Origin: JBOGIG01 sp050742455
GTDB lineage: Bacteria > Actinomycetota > Acidimicrobiia > Acidimicrobiales > JBOGIG01
Length of the DNA stretch: 10,684 bases
Reading direction: 5' to 3'
Assembly: GCA_050742455.1 (NCBI GenBank)
Contig: JBOGIG010000045.1
Location: forward strand, 1 to 10,684
This document shows, piece after piece, positions 1 through 5,553 of the stretch. The notes under the pieces were generated by a model. The model did no database searches and was not told the origin of the DNA. It worked only from the letters and a program-made list of their open reading frames with translations. Each line of letters starts with the position of its first letter. Positions within the stretch are counted from its first letter, which is position 1. Both the position numbers and the translations under genes were made by a program.

Positions 1-344
1 CGGGTCACCCCTTCGGGGCTGTCGTCGCCGAAAGCGACCGGCACCTCCCGGAAGCCGCTGTTGGGCGCCTCGCCACGCGCGAGCTGCCTCCACAGGGCGG
101 CGAAGACGGTCAGGGTGTCGCGGGCGACCTGGGCAGGAAGGCTGAAGGCTGGCACGGTCCACTCGATGCGCATTCGGAGCTGAGTGCTCGCCTGGTACTG
201 GGCGAGCGCGGCCAGAGTTGCGCCCAGGGCGGCAGCCCCGGCCCCGGCGAGCAACTCGGCCAATGCGATGGAGTCGTCGAGCAGGATCCAGAACGACATG
301 AGGAGCGCCCACCAGACCAGCCAGGATCCGACGCGCCTGGCCAT
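1..344 (-). CDS. Na+/H+ antiporter subunit E-like protein (MnhE/MrpE family), 5' part
   Basis: Partial gene running off the left edge of the window; about 114 N-terminal residues are visible. The protein opens MARRVGSWLVWWALLMSFW and continues through a short acidic turn (LLDDS) into an Ala/Gly-rich helix around residues 27-48. This gives the two short N-terminal membrane segments and the Arg/Trp-rich cytoplasmic stretch typical of the small subunit E of multisubunit cation/proton antiporters. The later part, with VARDTLTVFAALWRQLARG and then a GFREVPV-like strand, also fits actinobacterial members of the family. In the family the protein is an accessory membrane subunit of a Mrp/Mnh complex that exchanges Na+ or K+ for protons. 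The ATG at 344 matches the usual family start; an in-frame ATG at 410 would add 22 charged residues and has a GGGGA six bases upstream, so it is a real alternative. Partner subunits, if any, would lie to the left and cannot be seen. Confidence 0.72.
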   Translation of the reverse strand, partial: MARRVGSWLVWWALLMSFWILLDDSIALAELLAGAGAAALGATLAALAQYQASTQLRMRIEWTVPAFSLPAQVARDTLTVFAALWRQLARGEAPNSGFREVPVAFGDDSPEGVT

Positions 345-552
345 GGGCAGGGCATCCTCGCGGCGCCGGGGCGCACCGGCGCCCGCCAGTGGGTCGCTCA
401 GCCCTGGCATCGGCTGTCCCCAGGGCAGCTCCGGCAGCGGGATCGGGTGCGGCTCCTCCGTCGGCCTCCCGGGCGGTCCTCGCACCCTGCAGCTTCGAGG
501 CGCGCTGGGTGGGCAGGCATGCTCGGTGCATTCCCGTGGGGGACGGGCGACA

Positions 553-577
553 AACGCGCCCCGACGGGGCCGCGTTC
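553..577 (-). terminator. Rho-independent-type terminator behind the peroxiredoxin gene
   Basis: Directly at the stop codon of the minus-strand peroxiredoxin gene lies an inverted repeat. On the minus strand it reads AACGC-G-GCCCC, loop GTC, GGGGC-GCGTT, with one bulged base, giving ten base pairs, followed by TTTGT. The position immediately after the stop, the GC-rich stem and the short T run fit an intrinsic terminator. The T tract is short, as is usual in high-GC actinobacteria, so efficiency cannot be judged. Confidence 0.6.
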
Positions 578-1073
578 AGCGCTGGAGGCTGCGCAGGACG
601 GTCATCGCCTCGTCGAGGTCCGGCTCCACGTAGGCGTCGTCGGTGACCCAGCGGTAGCGCACCGTGCCCCCCTGGTCGACCAGGAACAGCGAGCGCTTGG
701 CGATCCCGGCGTGACCCTTCCATGAGTCGTAGCGGACGCCGTAGCTCTCACAGACCTGCCGGTCCCAGTCCGACAGCAGTGGGAAGCCGATCCCGAGGGA
801 GGCGGCGAAGGCCTGCTGAGCGAACGTAGCGCTTACGGCGATCGCCAGCACCTGTCCGCCCGCTTCGCTGATCGCCGGCTCGAGATGTCCCAACTGGGAC
901 AGCTCGGACCGTCAGACGGAGCCGAAGTCGAAGACGTAGAAGGCGAGAAGAGCGTGCCCCGCACGCAGCGTCTGGGAGAGGGTGACGTCGTGCTCGAAGG
1001 TGTGTCGAAGCGTGAACTCCGGGGCCGGGTCCCCGATCCGGGGGCCCGCCTGCCCACCGATGAGGTCTGGCAC
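576..1073 (-). CDS. Probable selenocysteine-containing peroxiredoxin (AhpC/TSA-like), UGA at the peroxidatic position
   Basis: Thioredoxin-fold peroxiredoxin of 165 residues if the in-frame TGA at 914-912 is read as selenocysteine (residue 54); a Sec terminator codon is the only interruption. N-terminal part: IGDPAPEFTL, the standard peroxiredoxin opening, then VTLSQTL and the strand LLAFYVFDFGSV. Immediately after the UGA comes RSELSQL, so GSV-U-RSEL aligns with the family's xPV-C-TxEL and U replaces the peroxidatic Cys. Then GGQVLAIAV (strand), FPLLSDWDRQVCESYGV (family LLSD...YGV motif) and KRSLFLVDQGGTVRYRW, containing the conserved Arg (R127). The only Cys is C108. The expected role is reduction of hydroperoxides in the cytoplasm, with an external thiol as reductant. 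The GTG at 1073 puts the protein at family length; an in-frame GTG at 1142 would add 23 residues, but a weak TTGCCG/TATCAG promoter at 1155-1121 lies over it. Neither start has a good ribosome binding site. A recent nonsense mutation is the alternative, judged less likely because the rest of the frame is intact and a SECIS-like hairpin follows. Confidence 0.8.
876..914 (-). promoter_or_regulatory. UGA (Sec) codon with adjoining bacterial SECIS-like stem-loop
   Basis: The UGA is at 914-912. The 36 bases that follow on the minus strand (911-876) fold into one long hairpin. The outer stem is CGG/CCG; then come U.G, a C/A mismatch and C-G; then GAG/CUC, a C/U mismatch and U-A; and finally the inner stem GUCCC/GGGAC closed by the loop AGUU. 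The apical loop begins 16 nt after the UGA and has G as its second base. These are the features described for bacterial SECIS elements: a stem-loop inside the coding region, a G among the first two loop bases, and a short fixed distance from the UGA. SelB binding would let the ribosome insert selenocysteine. Folding was done by eye. Confidence 0.68.
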
Positions 1074-1240
1074 GGAGCGATCGTAAGCGAGCAGGGATCT
1101 CCGTGCAACGAAGGGCGGGGCTGATAGGCCTGCGCACCCCACGTCGGCAAGGTAGCGGCCCCGGCCCGGTCGCGCCCCGCCGACGGACCGCTCGGCATTG
1201 CGCCGTGGGGCGGGGTGGGGCAGGGCTGCCGGCGCGGCGG

Positions 1241-1314
1241 CGCCCCCGCCAGGACTCGAACCTGGGACCCGCTGCTTAGAAGGCAGCCGCTCTATCCAGC
1301 TGAGCTACAGGGGC
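1241..1314 (-). tRNA. tRNA-Arg (anticodon TCT)
   Basis: Complete cloverleaf on the minus strand. The acceptor stem is GCCCCTG with CGGGGGC (one U.G pair), the D arm has TAGCTCAGCTGGATAGAGC, the anticodon stem is GCTGC/GCAGC around the loop CTTCTAA, and the T arm is CCAGG-TTCGAGT-CCTGG. The anticodon TCT reads AGA arginine codons, which are rare in GC-rich genomes. The discriminator base is G, and no CCA is encoded. It precedes the peroxiredoxin gene on the same strand and is divergent from the glycosyltransferase gene. Confidence 0.96.
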
Positions 1315-1418
1315 GATGGCTAAATGCTCGCACATCTGGCTCCGGTGGCTGCGCTTTGAGACCCGGATCCCCTGGCCCGACCCGGTGTCTATCCCTCCCT
1401 CGGGCAGAATGCTCGGTG

Positions 1419-2567
1419 ATGTCAAATGCCATACCCGCGGGATCAGCCTCGGTCCTGCCATCTCGATCAGTTCCGATCATGATATTGGGCGCCGGATGGG
1501 CAAGTGGCCATGATCACGTGGCACAAGAGCTGGGCCGAAGGCTCAGTAGTCGCGGCTGGCCCATAGAGCGAGTTGACCTGGCACATCTGGCCCCCGCAGG
1601 CTTGGGCCAATTGCTGGGGCTGGGACCTACCCGCTTCGCGACCCGGACCCCTGAAGTCTTCGAGGCCCTATATCGGTACGGATCGGAACCGGGCTCGTGG
1701 TCCCGCCCACCCTTGTCGCTGCTCGCCAACCGTGTGGCCTCCCGTCTGACGAGCCGGATGACACGGACTGCTCCAGCCGCGGTCGTGTCCACTGTCCCAT
1801 GGTGTTTCCAAGTTCTCGCCCAGCTAAGGGGTACGGGACCCGTAGGTGTTCCCATGATCTCGGTCCTGTCCGATGCGCAACCCCCTCGGCTGTCCGGCAG
1901 AGGCCAACTTGACCTGGTCCTTTGCTCTCACCCCGGGGCGGCCCGTAAATTTGACCAGAGCGACGGAGCCCTCGGGTTGGCTCCCGGCCCGGTGCTGCGA
2001 CCCGAATTTGGGCCGTTGGCCCTGGCGCGGCGGGCCTCGATTCGAGCCGATCTGGGGCTGGCCGACAGCGACCGTGCGGTGGTCATCCTGGGTGGCACCC
2101 ACGGTTCGGGGGATCTGATGGAAACCTTCGGCGGCGTCGCCGACCTGGACGGCTTCGTGCCCATCGCCGTGTGTGGGAAGAACGACCTGCTCGAATCCAG
2201 ATTACGCCGTATGGTGCGCCGAACAGGGCGATTCGGGTTGGTGCTGGGCTGGGAGGATGACATGGCGGGCCTGATGGCCGCCGGAGACGTGGCCATCGAC
2301 AATACCGGTGGAATGGCTGCGTTCGAAGCCATGGCCTGCTCCCTTCCTGTCATCTGCCACCTCCCTTTACCCGGCCGGAGAAGGGCCAACGTGGCCGCTT
2401 TGGCCGCTGCCAATCTGGTCAGGTACGTGGTCGAGCCGTTGGAACTGCCTGCCTGCCTCGAATCCTTGGCCGGCCCAGGGGCTGACCGGTCCCGTCTGGT
2501 GGACGCCGGGCATGGGTTGTTTGCCGGCGACGCGGCCGACGCCATCGAGTTCCTGGCTCGGGCTTGA
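1419..2567 (+). CDS. Glycosyltransferase family 28 / MGDG-synthase-like glycolipid glycosyltransferase
   Basis: A 382-residue GT-B protein resembling the MGDG synthase / processive diacylglycerol glucosyltransferase (UgtP) family, which transfers a sugar from a nucleotide donor to diacylglycerol or a related lipid at the inner face of the membrane. The N-terminal domain opens with the Gly-rich acceptor-side motif ILGAGWASGHDHVAQEL (about residues 22-38), the equivalent of the family's SxGxGHxxAA. The C-terminal donor-binding domain carries VVILGGTHGSGDL (near residue 225) and GWEDDMAGLMAAGDVAIDNTG (about 278-298), followed by GGMAAFEAMACSLPVICHLPLPG, the usual GT28 nucleotide-sugar site. The chosen ATG at 1419 starts just before the domain; GTG 1416 and ATG 1479 are alternatives. 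An upstream extension would overlap the divergent tRNA-Arg. No Shine-Dalgarno is visible, so the transcript may be leaderless; CAGAAT at 1405-1410 is a possible -10. The exact sugar and lipid cannot be read from the sequence. Two tRNA genes follow 39 bases downstream. Confidence 0.82.
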   Translation: MSNAIPAGSASVLPSRSVPIMILGAGWASGHDHVAQELGRRLSSRGWPIERVDLAHLAPAGLGQLLGLGPTRFATRTPEVFEALYRYGSEPGSWSRPPLSLLANRVASRLTSRMTRTAPAAVVSTVPWCFQVLAQLRGTGPVGVPMISVLSDAQPPRLSGRGQLDLVLCSHPGAARKFDQSDGALGLAPGPVLRPEFGPLALARRASIRADLGLADSDRAVVILGGTHGSGDLMETFGGVADLDGFVPIAVCGKNDLLESRLRRMVRRTGRFGLVLGWEDDMAGLMAAGDVAIDNTGGMAAFEAMACSLPVICHLPLPGRRRANVAALAAANLVRYVVEPLELPACLESLAGPGADRSRLVDAGHGLFAGDAADAIEFLARA

Positions 2568-2606
2568 GCTGGGAGGGCTTCGGGTTGTGCCATGCTGGAT
2601 GACCTT

Positions 2607-2684
2607 GGTGGCCGTAGCTCAGTTGGTTAGAGCGCCAGGTTGTGGCCCTGGAGGTCGGGGGTTCAAGTCCCCTCGGTCACCCCA
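2607..2684 (+). tRNA. tRNA-His (anticodon GTG), CCA encoded
   Basis: Acceptor stem GTGGCCG with CGGTCAC; D arm TAGCTCAGTTGGTTAGAGC; anticodon stem CCAGG/CCTGG around the loop TTGTGGC (anticodon GTG); T arm CGGGG-GTTCAAGT-CCCCT. It has the histidine identity features: an extra G at position -1 (base 2607) and C as discriminator (2681), the G-1:C73 pair read by histidyl-tRNA synthetase. The 3' CCA is encoded at 2682-2684, unlike the other two tRNAs of the window. Confidence 0.96.
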
Positions 2685-2693
2685 ACATCATGC

Positions 2694-2765
2694 GCGCCTC
2701 TAGCTCAACGGCAGAGCAACGGACTCTTAATCCGCAGGTTCTGGGTTCAAATCCCAGGGGGCGCA
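2694..2765 (+). tRNA. tRNA-Lys (anticodon CTT)
   Basis: Acceptor stem GCGCCTC with GGGGCGC (one U.G pair), D arm TAGCTCAACGGCAGAGC, anticodon stem CGGA/TCCG around CTCTTAA (anticodon CTT, reads AAG), T arm CTGGG-TTCAAAT-CCCAG, discriminator A. No CCA is encoded. It lies 9 bases behind tRNA-His, so the two are probably co-transcribed. No duplicated 3' end that would mark an integration site was seen downstream. Confidence 0.95.
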
Positions 2766-2826
2766 CCCGAACCGATCAGGACCAGATAGGCGATCCCGCT
2801 GTGACCCGACGGCCAGGGTTTCGTGA

Positions 2827-2840
2827 TACGTTTCACTCGT
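2827..2840 (+). promoter_or_regulatory. Possible -10 element of the toxin-antitoxin operon
   Basis: TACGTT at 2827-2832 fits the actinobacterial TANNNT -10 pattern and sits 8 bases before the GTG at 2841, the spacing expected if transcription starts at or next to that codon (leaderless message). The -35 region is weak: GTGACC at 2801-2806 would be 20 bases away. It decides in favour of GTG 2841 over the in-frame GTG at 2823, which would lie upstream of it. Confidence 0.3.
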
Positions 2841-3110
2841 GTGGAGTTCGCACCATCCGCTCGCAGACATCAGGCCGAGGACCGGTTCGAAGACGTTGAC
2901 ATCCTCCACGCGATCGAGCATGCCCTATACGTCGGCGACGACGGCGACGACCCGGACAAGGCCCTCTACCTGGGACCAGATCAAGCGGCCCGGCTCCTGG
3001 AGGTCGTGGTTGCTGTGCGGGCCGATGGCAGCGAGGTGGTGATCCATGCCATGAAAATGCAGGCAAAGTACGGGTCTCTGGTGGCCCAATCGGGAAGCAG
3101 CGATGCCTGA
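2841..3110 (+). CDS. Putative toxin of a type II toxin-antitoxin pair (small hypothetical protein)
   Basis: An 89-residue protein: EFAPSARRHQAEDRFEDVDILHAIEHAL, an acidic loop (GDDGDDPDK), then ALYLGPDQAARLLEVVVAV and GSEVVIHAMKMQAKY. The order helix-helix, a strand with LYLGPD, LLEVVV, then VIHAMKM(Q)xKY is shared by small actinobacterial proteins encoded next to ribbon-helix-helix antitoxins, and resembles a compact ParE/RelE or BrnT-type RNase fold. This assignment comes from recalled family resemblance and context; a catalytic triad is not proven. The H of IHAM and the downstream K/Y residues are candidates. Its last eight bases overlap the antitoxin start (ATGCCTGA), so the two are translationally coupled, with the toxin first, opposite to the usual antitoxin-first order. 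The GTG at 2841 is preferred; GTG 2823 would add six residues. Confidence 0.6.
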   Translation: MEFAPSARRHQAEDRFEDVDILHAIEHALYVGDDGDDPDKALYLGPDQAARLLEVVVAVRADGSEVVIHAMKMQAKYGSLVAQSGSSDA

Positions 3111-3381
3111 GAAGCCCTCCTACGGCAGGTCCCGCAGCGGGGTTGAACTGACCGAGGAGGTCGTCGAGCGCATGGCGGACGAAGCTGAGGCAGGCTTGGA
3201 CGTCCCGAAGCTCCGTCGGCGGCCAGGTCGCCCAGCTATGGGAACCGAGCCGGCCAAGGCGCTCCCGGTGCGCTTCGACCCGGAATTACGCCAGGCGATC
3301 GAGCAGCGAGCCGAAACCGAAGGCGTTACGGCTGGCGAGGTAGTCCGACGAGCGCTCCGCAAGTACTTGCGGAGCGCCTGA
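3103..3381 (+). CDS. Ribbon-helix-helix (CopG-family) antitoxin
   Basis: A 92-residue protein in two parts. The N-terminal half (SYGRSRSGVELTEEVVERMADEAEAGLDV) matches the toxin-neutralising arm seen in a common group of actinobacterial antitoxins, followed by a basic linker RRRPGRPAMG. The C-terminal half is a ribbon-helix-helix DNA-binding domain: the beta strand ALPVRFDPEL, helix RQAIEQRAETEG, turn and helix TAGEVVRRALRKYL. It should dimerise, bind the operon's operator and neutralise the preceding protein. The ATG at 3103 lies inside the toxin's last codons, and no separate ribosome binding site is needed. The end of the gene contains a perfect 26-bp palindrome (3352-3377). Confidence 0.82.
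   Translation: MPEKPSYGRSRSGVELTEEVVERMADEAEAGLDVPKLRRRPGRPAMGTEPAKALPVRFDPELRQAIEQRAETEGVTAGEVVRRALRKYLRSA
3352..3377. repeat. Perfect 26-bp palindrome at the 3' end of the antitoxin gene
   Basis: GCGCTCCGCAAGT is followed without spacer by its exact reverse complement ACTTGCGGAGCGC, ending one base before the TGA at 3379. The palindrome encodes the last residues (ALRKYLRS) of the antitoxin. In RNA it would form a very stable hairpin on either strand. There is no T tract behind it, so a classical terminator is not supported; an operator, an mRNA-stabilising hairpin or a cruciform are possible. Confidence 0.85.
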
Positions 3382-3383
3382 CC

Positions 3384-3403
3384 GGACTGCCGTTCGGAAG
3401 TCC
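3384..3403. repeat. Second inverted repeat between the antitoxin and polymerase genes
   Basis: GGACT (3384-3388) pairs with AGTCC (3399-3403), and the inner CC/GG pair around the loop GTTC, separated from the outer stem by a G/A mismatch. It follows the 26-bp palindrome by six bases and could act with it to separate the toxin-antitoxin and polymerase transcripts. There is no T tract. Confidence 0.45.
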
Positions 3404-3437
3404 TACGCACCATCCTCGACCCAACCACCTGGATAAA

Positions 3438-4457
3438 GTGAAACCGGTGCCCGCTGACCAGGAGAGCCTTGTCGAGATCGCAGATCGGGAGGTGATGATC
3501 TCGAGCCCGGACAAGGTCTACTTTCCTGAGCTGGGCGCCACCAAGCTCGACCTGGTCTCGTACTACCTCGAGGTGGGCGAGACGTTGCTTCATGCGGCCA
3601 AAGGCCGCCCCGCCCTGCTGCAACGGTTTCCCAATGGCGCCGGCGGTACGTCGTTCTTCCAAAAGAGGGTCCCGTCCGGCGCCCCGTCCTGGTTGGAGAC
3701 CACCACCGTGGTCACCCCCAATGGCACGACTTCCAACGCCTTGGTCGTGGCCGACATGGCCCACGTGATCTGGGCTGTCAACCTCGGATGCCTCGGTCTG
3801 CACCTTTGGCCCTACGTCGCCACCGATCCGGACCACGCCGACGAGCTGCGCATCGATCTCGACCCCCAGCCCGGCACCGACTTCGACGACGTTCGTCAAG
3901 CGGCCTATCACTGCCGGGATCTGCTCGCCGAGTTCGGGATGACCGGCTACCCCAAGACGACGGGTAACAGGGGCCTGCACATCTACCTCCGCCTCCAAGC
4001 CCGGTGGGAGTCCACCGCAGTGAGGGCAGGGGCAGTGGCTCTGGCCCGCGAATTGGAACGGCGCCATCCCGAGCTCATCACAGCCCAGTGGTGGAAGGAG
4101 GAGCGGGGGCGACGAATCTTCGTGGACTTCAACCAGAACGCTCCACACAAGACGGTGTTCGGCGCCTGGTTCGTGCGGCCCCGCACCGGGGGGCAGGTAT
4201 CCACCCCGCTCACTTGGGACGAGGTGGCGGCAGTGGAGCCCGATGACCTCACGCTTCGAACCGTGCCAGATCTCCTTCGCCGACGAGGCGACCCGTGGGT
4301 GGCCATGACCGATGACCTCCAGTCCATCCAGCCCCTGCTCGATCTCGCCGCCGAGCACAAGCAACAGGGATTTCACGACGCCCCCTGGCCCCCCGAATAT
4401 CCCAAGGCGCCCGACGAGCCTCCCCGGGTGGCGCCGAGCAGGGCAAAGAAGCCCTAA
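3438..4457 (+). CDS. LigD-type DNA polymerase (archaeo-eukaryotic primase superfamily), stand-alone polymerase domain
   Basis: A 339-residue protein corresponding to the polymerase domain of bacterial ligase D without ligase or phosphoesterase domains, as in the separate PolD-type proteins of mycobacteria. Such enzymes add ribo- or deoxynucleotides at DNA ends and fill gaps during non-homologous end joining or excision repair. Visible family motifs are the opening SSPDKVYFPELGATKLDLVSYY; PALLQRFPNGAGGTSFFQKR; the two metal-binding aspartates in RIDLDPQPG (D140, D142); TTGNRGLHIYL with the catalytic-site His (H181); and the third aspartate in IFVDFNQNAPHKTVFGAWFV (D230), followed by VRPRTGGQVSTPLTWDEV. 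All three acidic residues are present, so it should be active. It starts at GTG 3438; GTG 3447 is an alternative, because TAAAGT at 3434-3439 could be a -10 for a leaderless start there. The PHP gene begins three bases after its stop, so the two form an operon. No ku or ligase gene is in the window. Confidence 0.93.
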   Translation: MKPVPADQESLVEIADREVMISSPDKVYFPELGATKLDLVSYYLEVGETLLHAAKGRPALLQRFPNGAGGTSFFQKRVPSGAPSWLETTTVVTPNGTTSNALVVADMAHVIWAVNLGCLGLHLWPYVATDPDHADELRIDLDPQPGTDFDDVRQAAYHCRDLLAEFGMTGYPKTTGNRGLHIYLRLQARWESTAVRAGAVALARELERRHPELITAQWWKEERGRRIFVDFNQNAPHKTVFGAWFVRPRTGGQVSTPLTWDEVAAVEPDDLTLRTVPDLLRRRGDPWVAMTDDLQSIQPLLDLAAEHKQQGFHDAPWPPEYPKAPDEPPRVAPSRAKKP

Positions 4458-4460
4458 GAG

Positions 4461-5477
4461 ATGGACCCCGCCTCGGCCCTGCGCCGGATCTCGTACCTCC
4501 TCGAGCGCAACGGCGCCGACACCTACAAGGTGCGGGCCTTTCGCCAGGCCAGTGCTGCCATCGAGTCGATGTCGGAGTCCGAGCTGTCCCGGCTCGCCAC
4601 CGCCGGACGGCTGGAGAGCATCGTGGGAGTGGGCAGGACCTCCGGCCAGGTCATCGCCGAGGCGCTGGCGGGAACGATGCCGGCCTACCTGCAAAAGCTC
4701 GAGGAAGATCCCGCCATGGAACTGGATCCCGCCGCCGCCGGCCTGCTCGATCAGCTCCGCGGGGACTGTCATTCCCACTCCGACTGGTCCGACGGAGGCA
4801 GCCCCATCCGGGACATGGCCCTGGCAGCGAAGGCCCTGGGCCACGACTATTTGGCTCTCACCGACCACAGTGCCCGCCTGACCGTGGCGCACGGGCTCGA
4901 CGCCGAACGGCTCCGTCGCCAGCTCGATGAAGTGGCCCGCCTCAATGACGACCTGGCACCATTTCGCATCCTCACCGGGATCGAGGTCGACATCCTGGCC
5001 GACGGGTCACTCGATCAGAGCGAGGACTTGCTGGAAAGACTGGACGTAGTGGTGGCCAGTGTCCACTCCAAGTTGGCCATGGACGGTCCGGCTATGACAA
5101 GGCGAATGTTGGCCGCGGTGGAGAACCGCCACACCGACATTCTCGGCCATTGCACCGGACGTCTCGTCTCCGGCCGAGGTCGCCCCCAGTCCAGCTTCGA
5201 TGCGCAAGCCGTCTTCTCCGCCTGCGCCCGGACCGGTACCGCGGTGGAGATCAACTCCCGACCCGAGCGCCAAGACCCACCCGAAGAGCTGCTGCGTCTC
5301 GCCATCGAGCTCGGCTGCGTGGTCGCCATCGACACCGATGCCCATGCCCCCGGGCAGCTCGAGTGGCTCGGGCGGGGGTGCGCTCAGGCCGTGGCCGCCG
5401 AGGTTCCGCCGGAGCGGGTGGTCAACCGTTGCACCGTAGATGACCTCTTGGCCTGGACGGGGCGTCACGCGGCTTGA
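4461..5477 (+). CDS. Helix-hairpin-helix plus PHP-domain phosphoesterase (PolX-like without polymerase domain)
   Basis: A 338-residue protein. Residues 1-80 form the helix-hairpin-helix unit that opens DNA polymerase X: TYKVRAFRQASAAIESM, then IVGVGRTSGQVIAEAL. Residues 98-335 are a PHP metal-dependent phosphoesterase with the full set of ligands: HSH (H104, H106), TDH (D135, H136), GIEVD (E175), ASVHS (H202), ILGHC (H230) and DTDAH (D293, H295). Bacterial PolX has HhH, the palm/finger/thumb and then PHP; here the nucleotidyltransferase part is absent and the two outer modules are joined directly. PHP domains of this type act as 3'-5' exonucleases or 3'-phosphatases on DNA. Being three bases behind a polymerase gene suggests it processes ends for that enzyme. 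ATG 4461 is the only reasonable start; no strong ribosome binding site is seen beyond AAGAG, so reinitiation after the polymerase stop is likely. Confidence 0.9.
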   Translation: MDPASALRRISYLLERNGADTYKVRAFRQASAAIESMSESELSRLATAGRLESIVGVGRTSGQVIAEALAGTMPAYLQKLEEDPAMELDPAAAGLLDQLRGDCHSHSDWSDGGSPIRDMALAAKALGHDYLALTDHSARLTVAHGLDAERLRRQLDEVARLNDDLAPFRILTGIEVDILADGSLDQSEDLLERLDVVVASVHSKLAMDGPAMTRRMLAAVENRHTDILGHCTGRLVSGRGRPQSSFDAQAVFSACARTGTAVEINSRPERQDPPEELLRLAIELGCVVAIDTDAHAPGQLEWLGRGCAQAVAAEVPPERVVNRCTVDDLLAWTGRHAA

Positions 5478-5517
5478 GAGCCTTCGAATTCGGCGAAGGT
5501 ACGGCTCGAGCGCGCTG

Positions 5518-5546
5518 CCGACATGACTAGACCATCCTGATAGGTT
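5518..5546 (+). promoter_or_regulatory. Promoter of the SpoIIE phosphatase gene
   Basis: CCGACA (5518-5523, four of six matches to TTGACA) and TAGGTT (5541-5546, TANNNT) are separated by exactly 17 bases. Transcription would start about seven bases later, at the GTG codon at 5554, giving a leaderless message, which agrees with the lack of a Shine-Dalgarno there. The string CTGATAGGTTG around the -10 recurs at 6803-6813. Confidence 0.5.
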
Positions 5547-5553
5547 GGGACCG

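Noticed and set aside
184..725. Plus-strand open frames at the left end
   Set aside because: They are antisense to the subunit E-like and peroxiredoxin genes and show no domain pattern.
576..1142. Two separate short genes, or a pseudogene, at the peroxiredoxin locus
   Set aside because: Both pieces share one frame with only a UGA at the catalytic position between them; the second piece would begin with a TTG in the middle of the domain. Selenocysteine decoding explains this better.
1928..2593. Minus-strand 221-residue open frame
   Set aside because: Antisense to the GT28 glycosyltransferase; composition typical of a shadow frame.
2694..3440. tRNA-Lys as an integration site with the toxin-antitoxin pair as part of a mobile element
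   Set aside because: No repeat of the tRNA 3' end was found downstream and there is no integrase; housekeeping-type genes follow directly.
3120..4892. Minus-strand 590-residue open frame
   Set aside because: It lies antisense to the polymerase and PHP genes, which carry complete catalytic motifs. Its sequence is low in recognisable domains and follows from the G/C bias of third positions.
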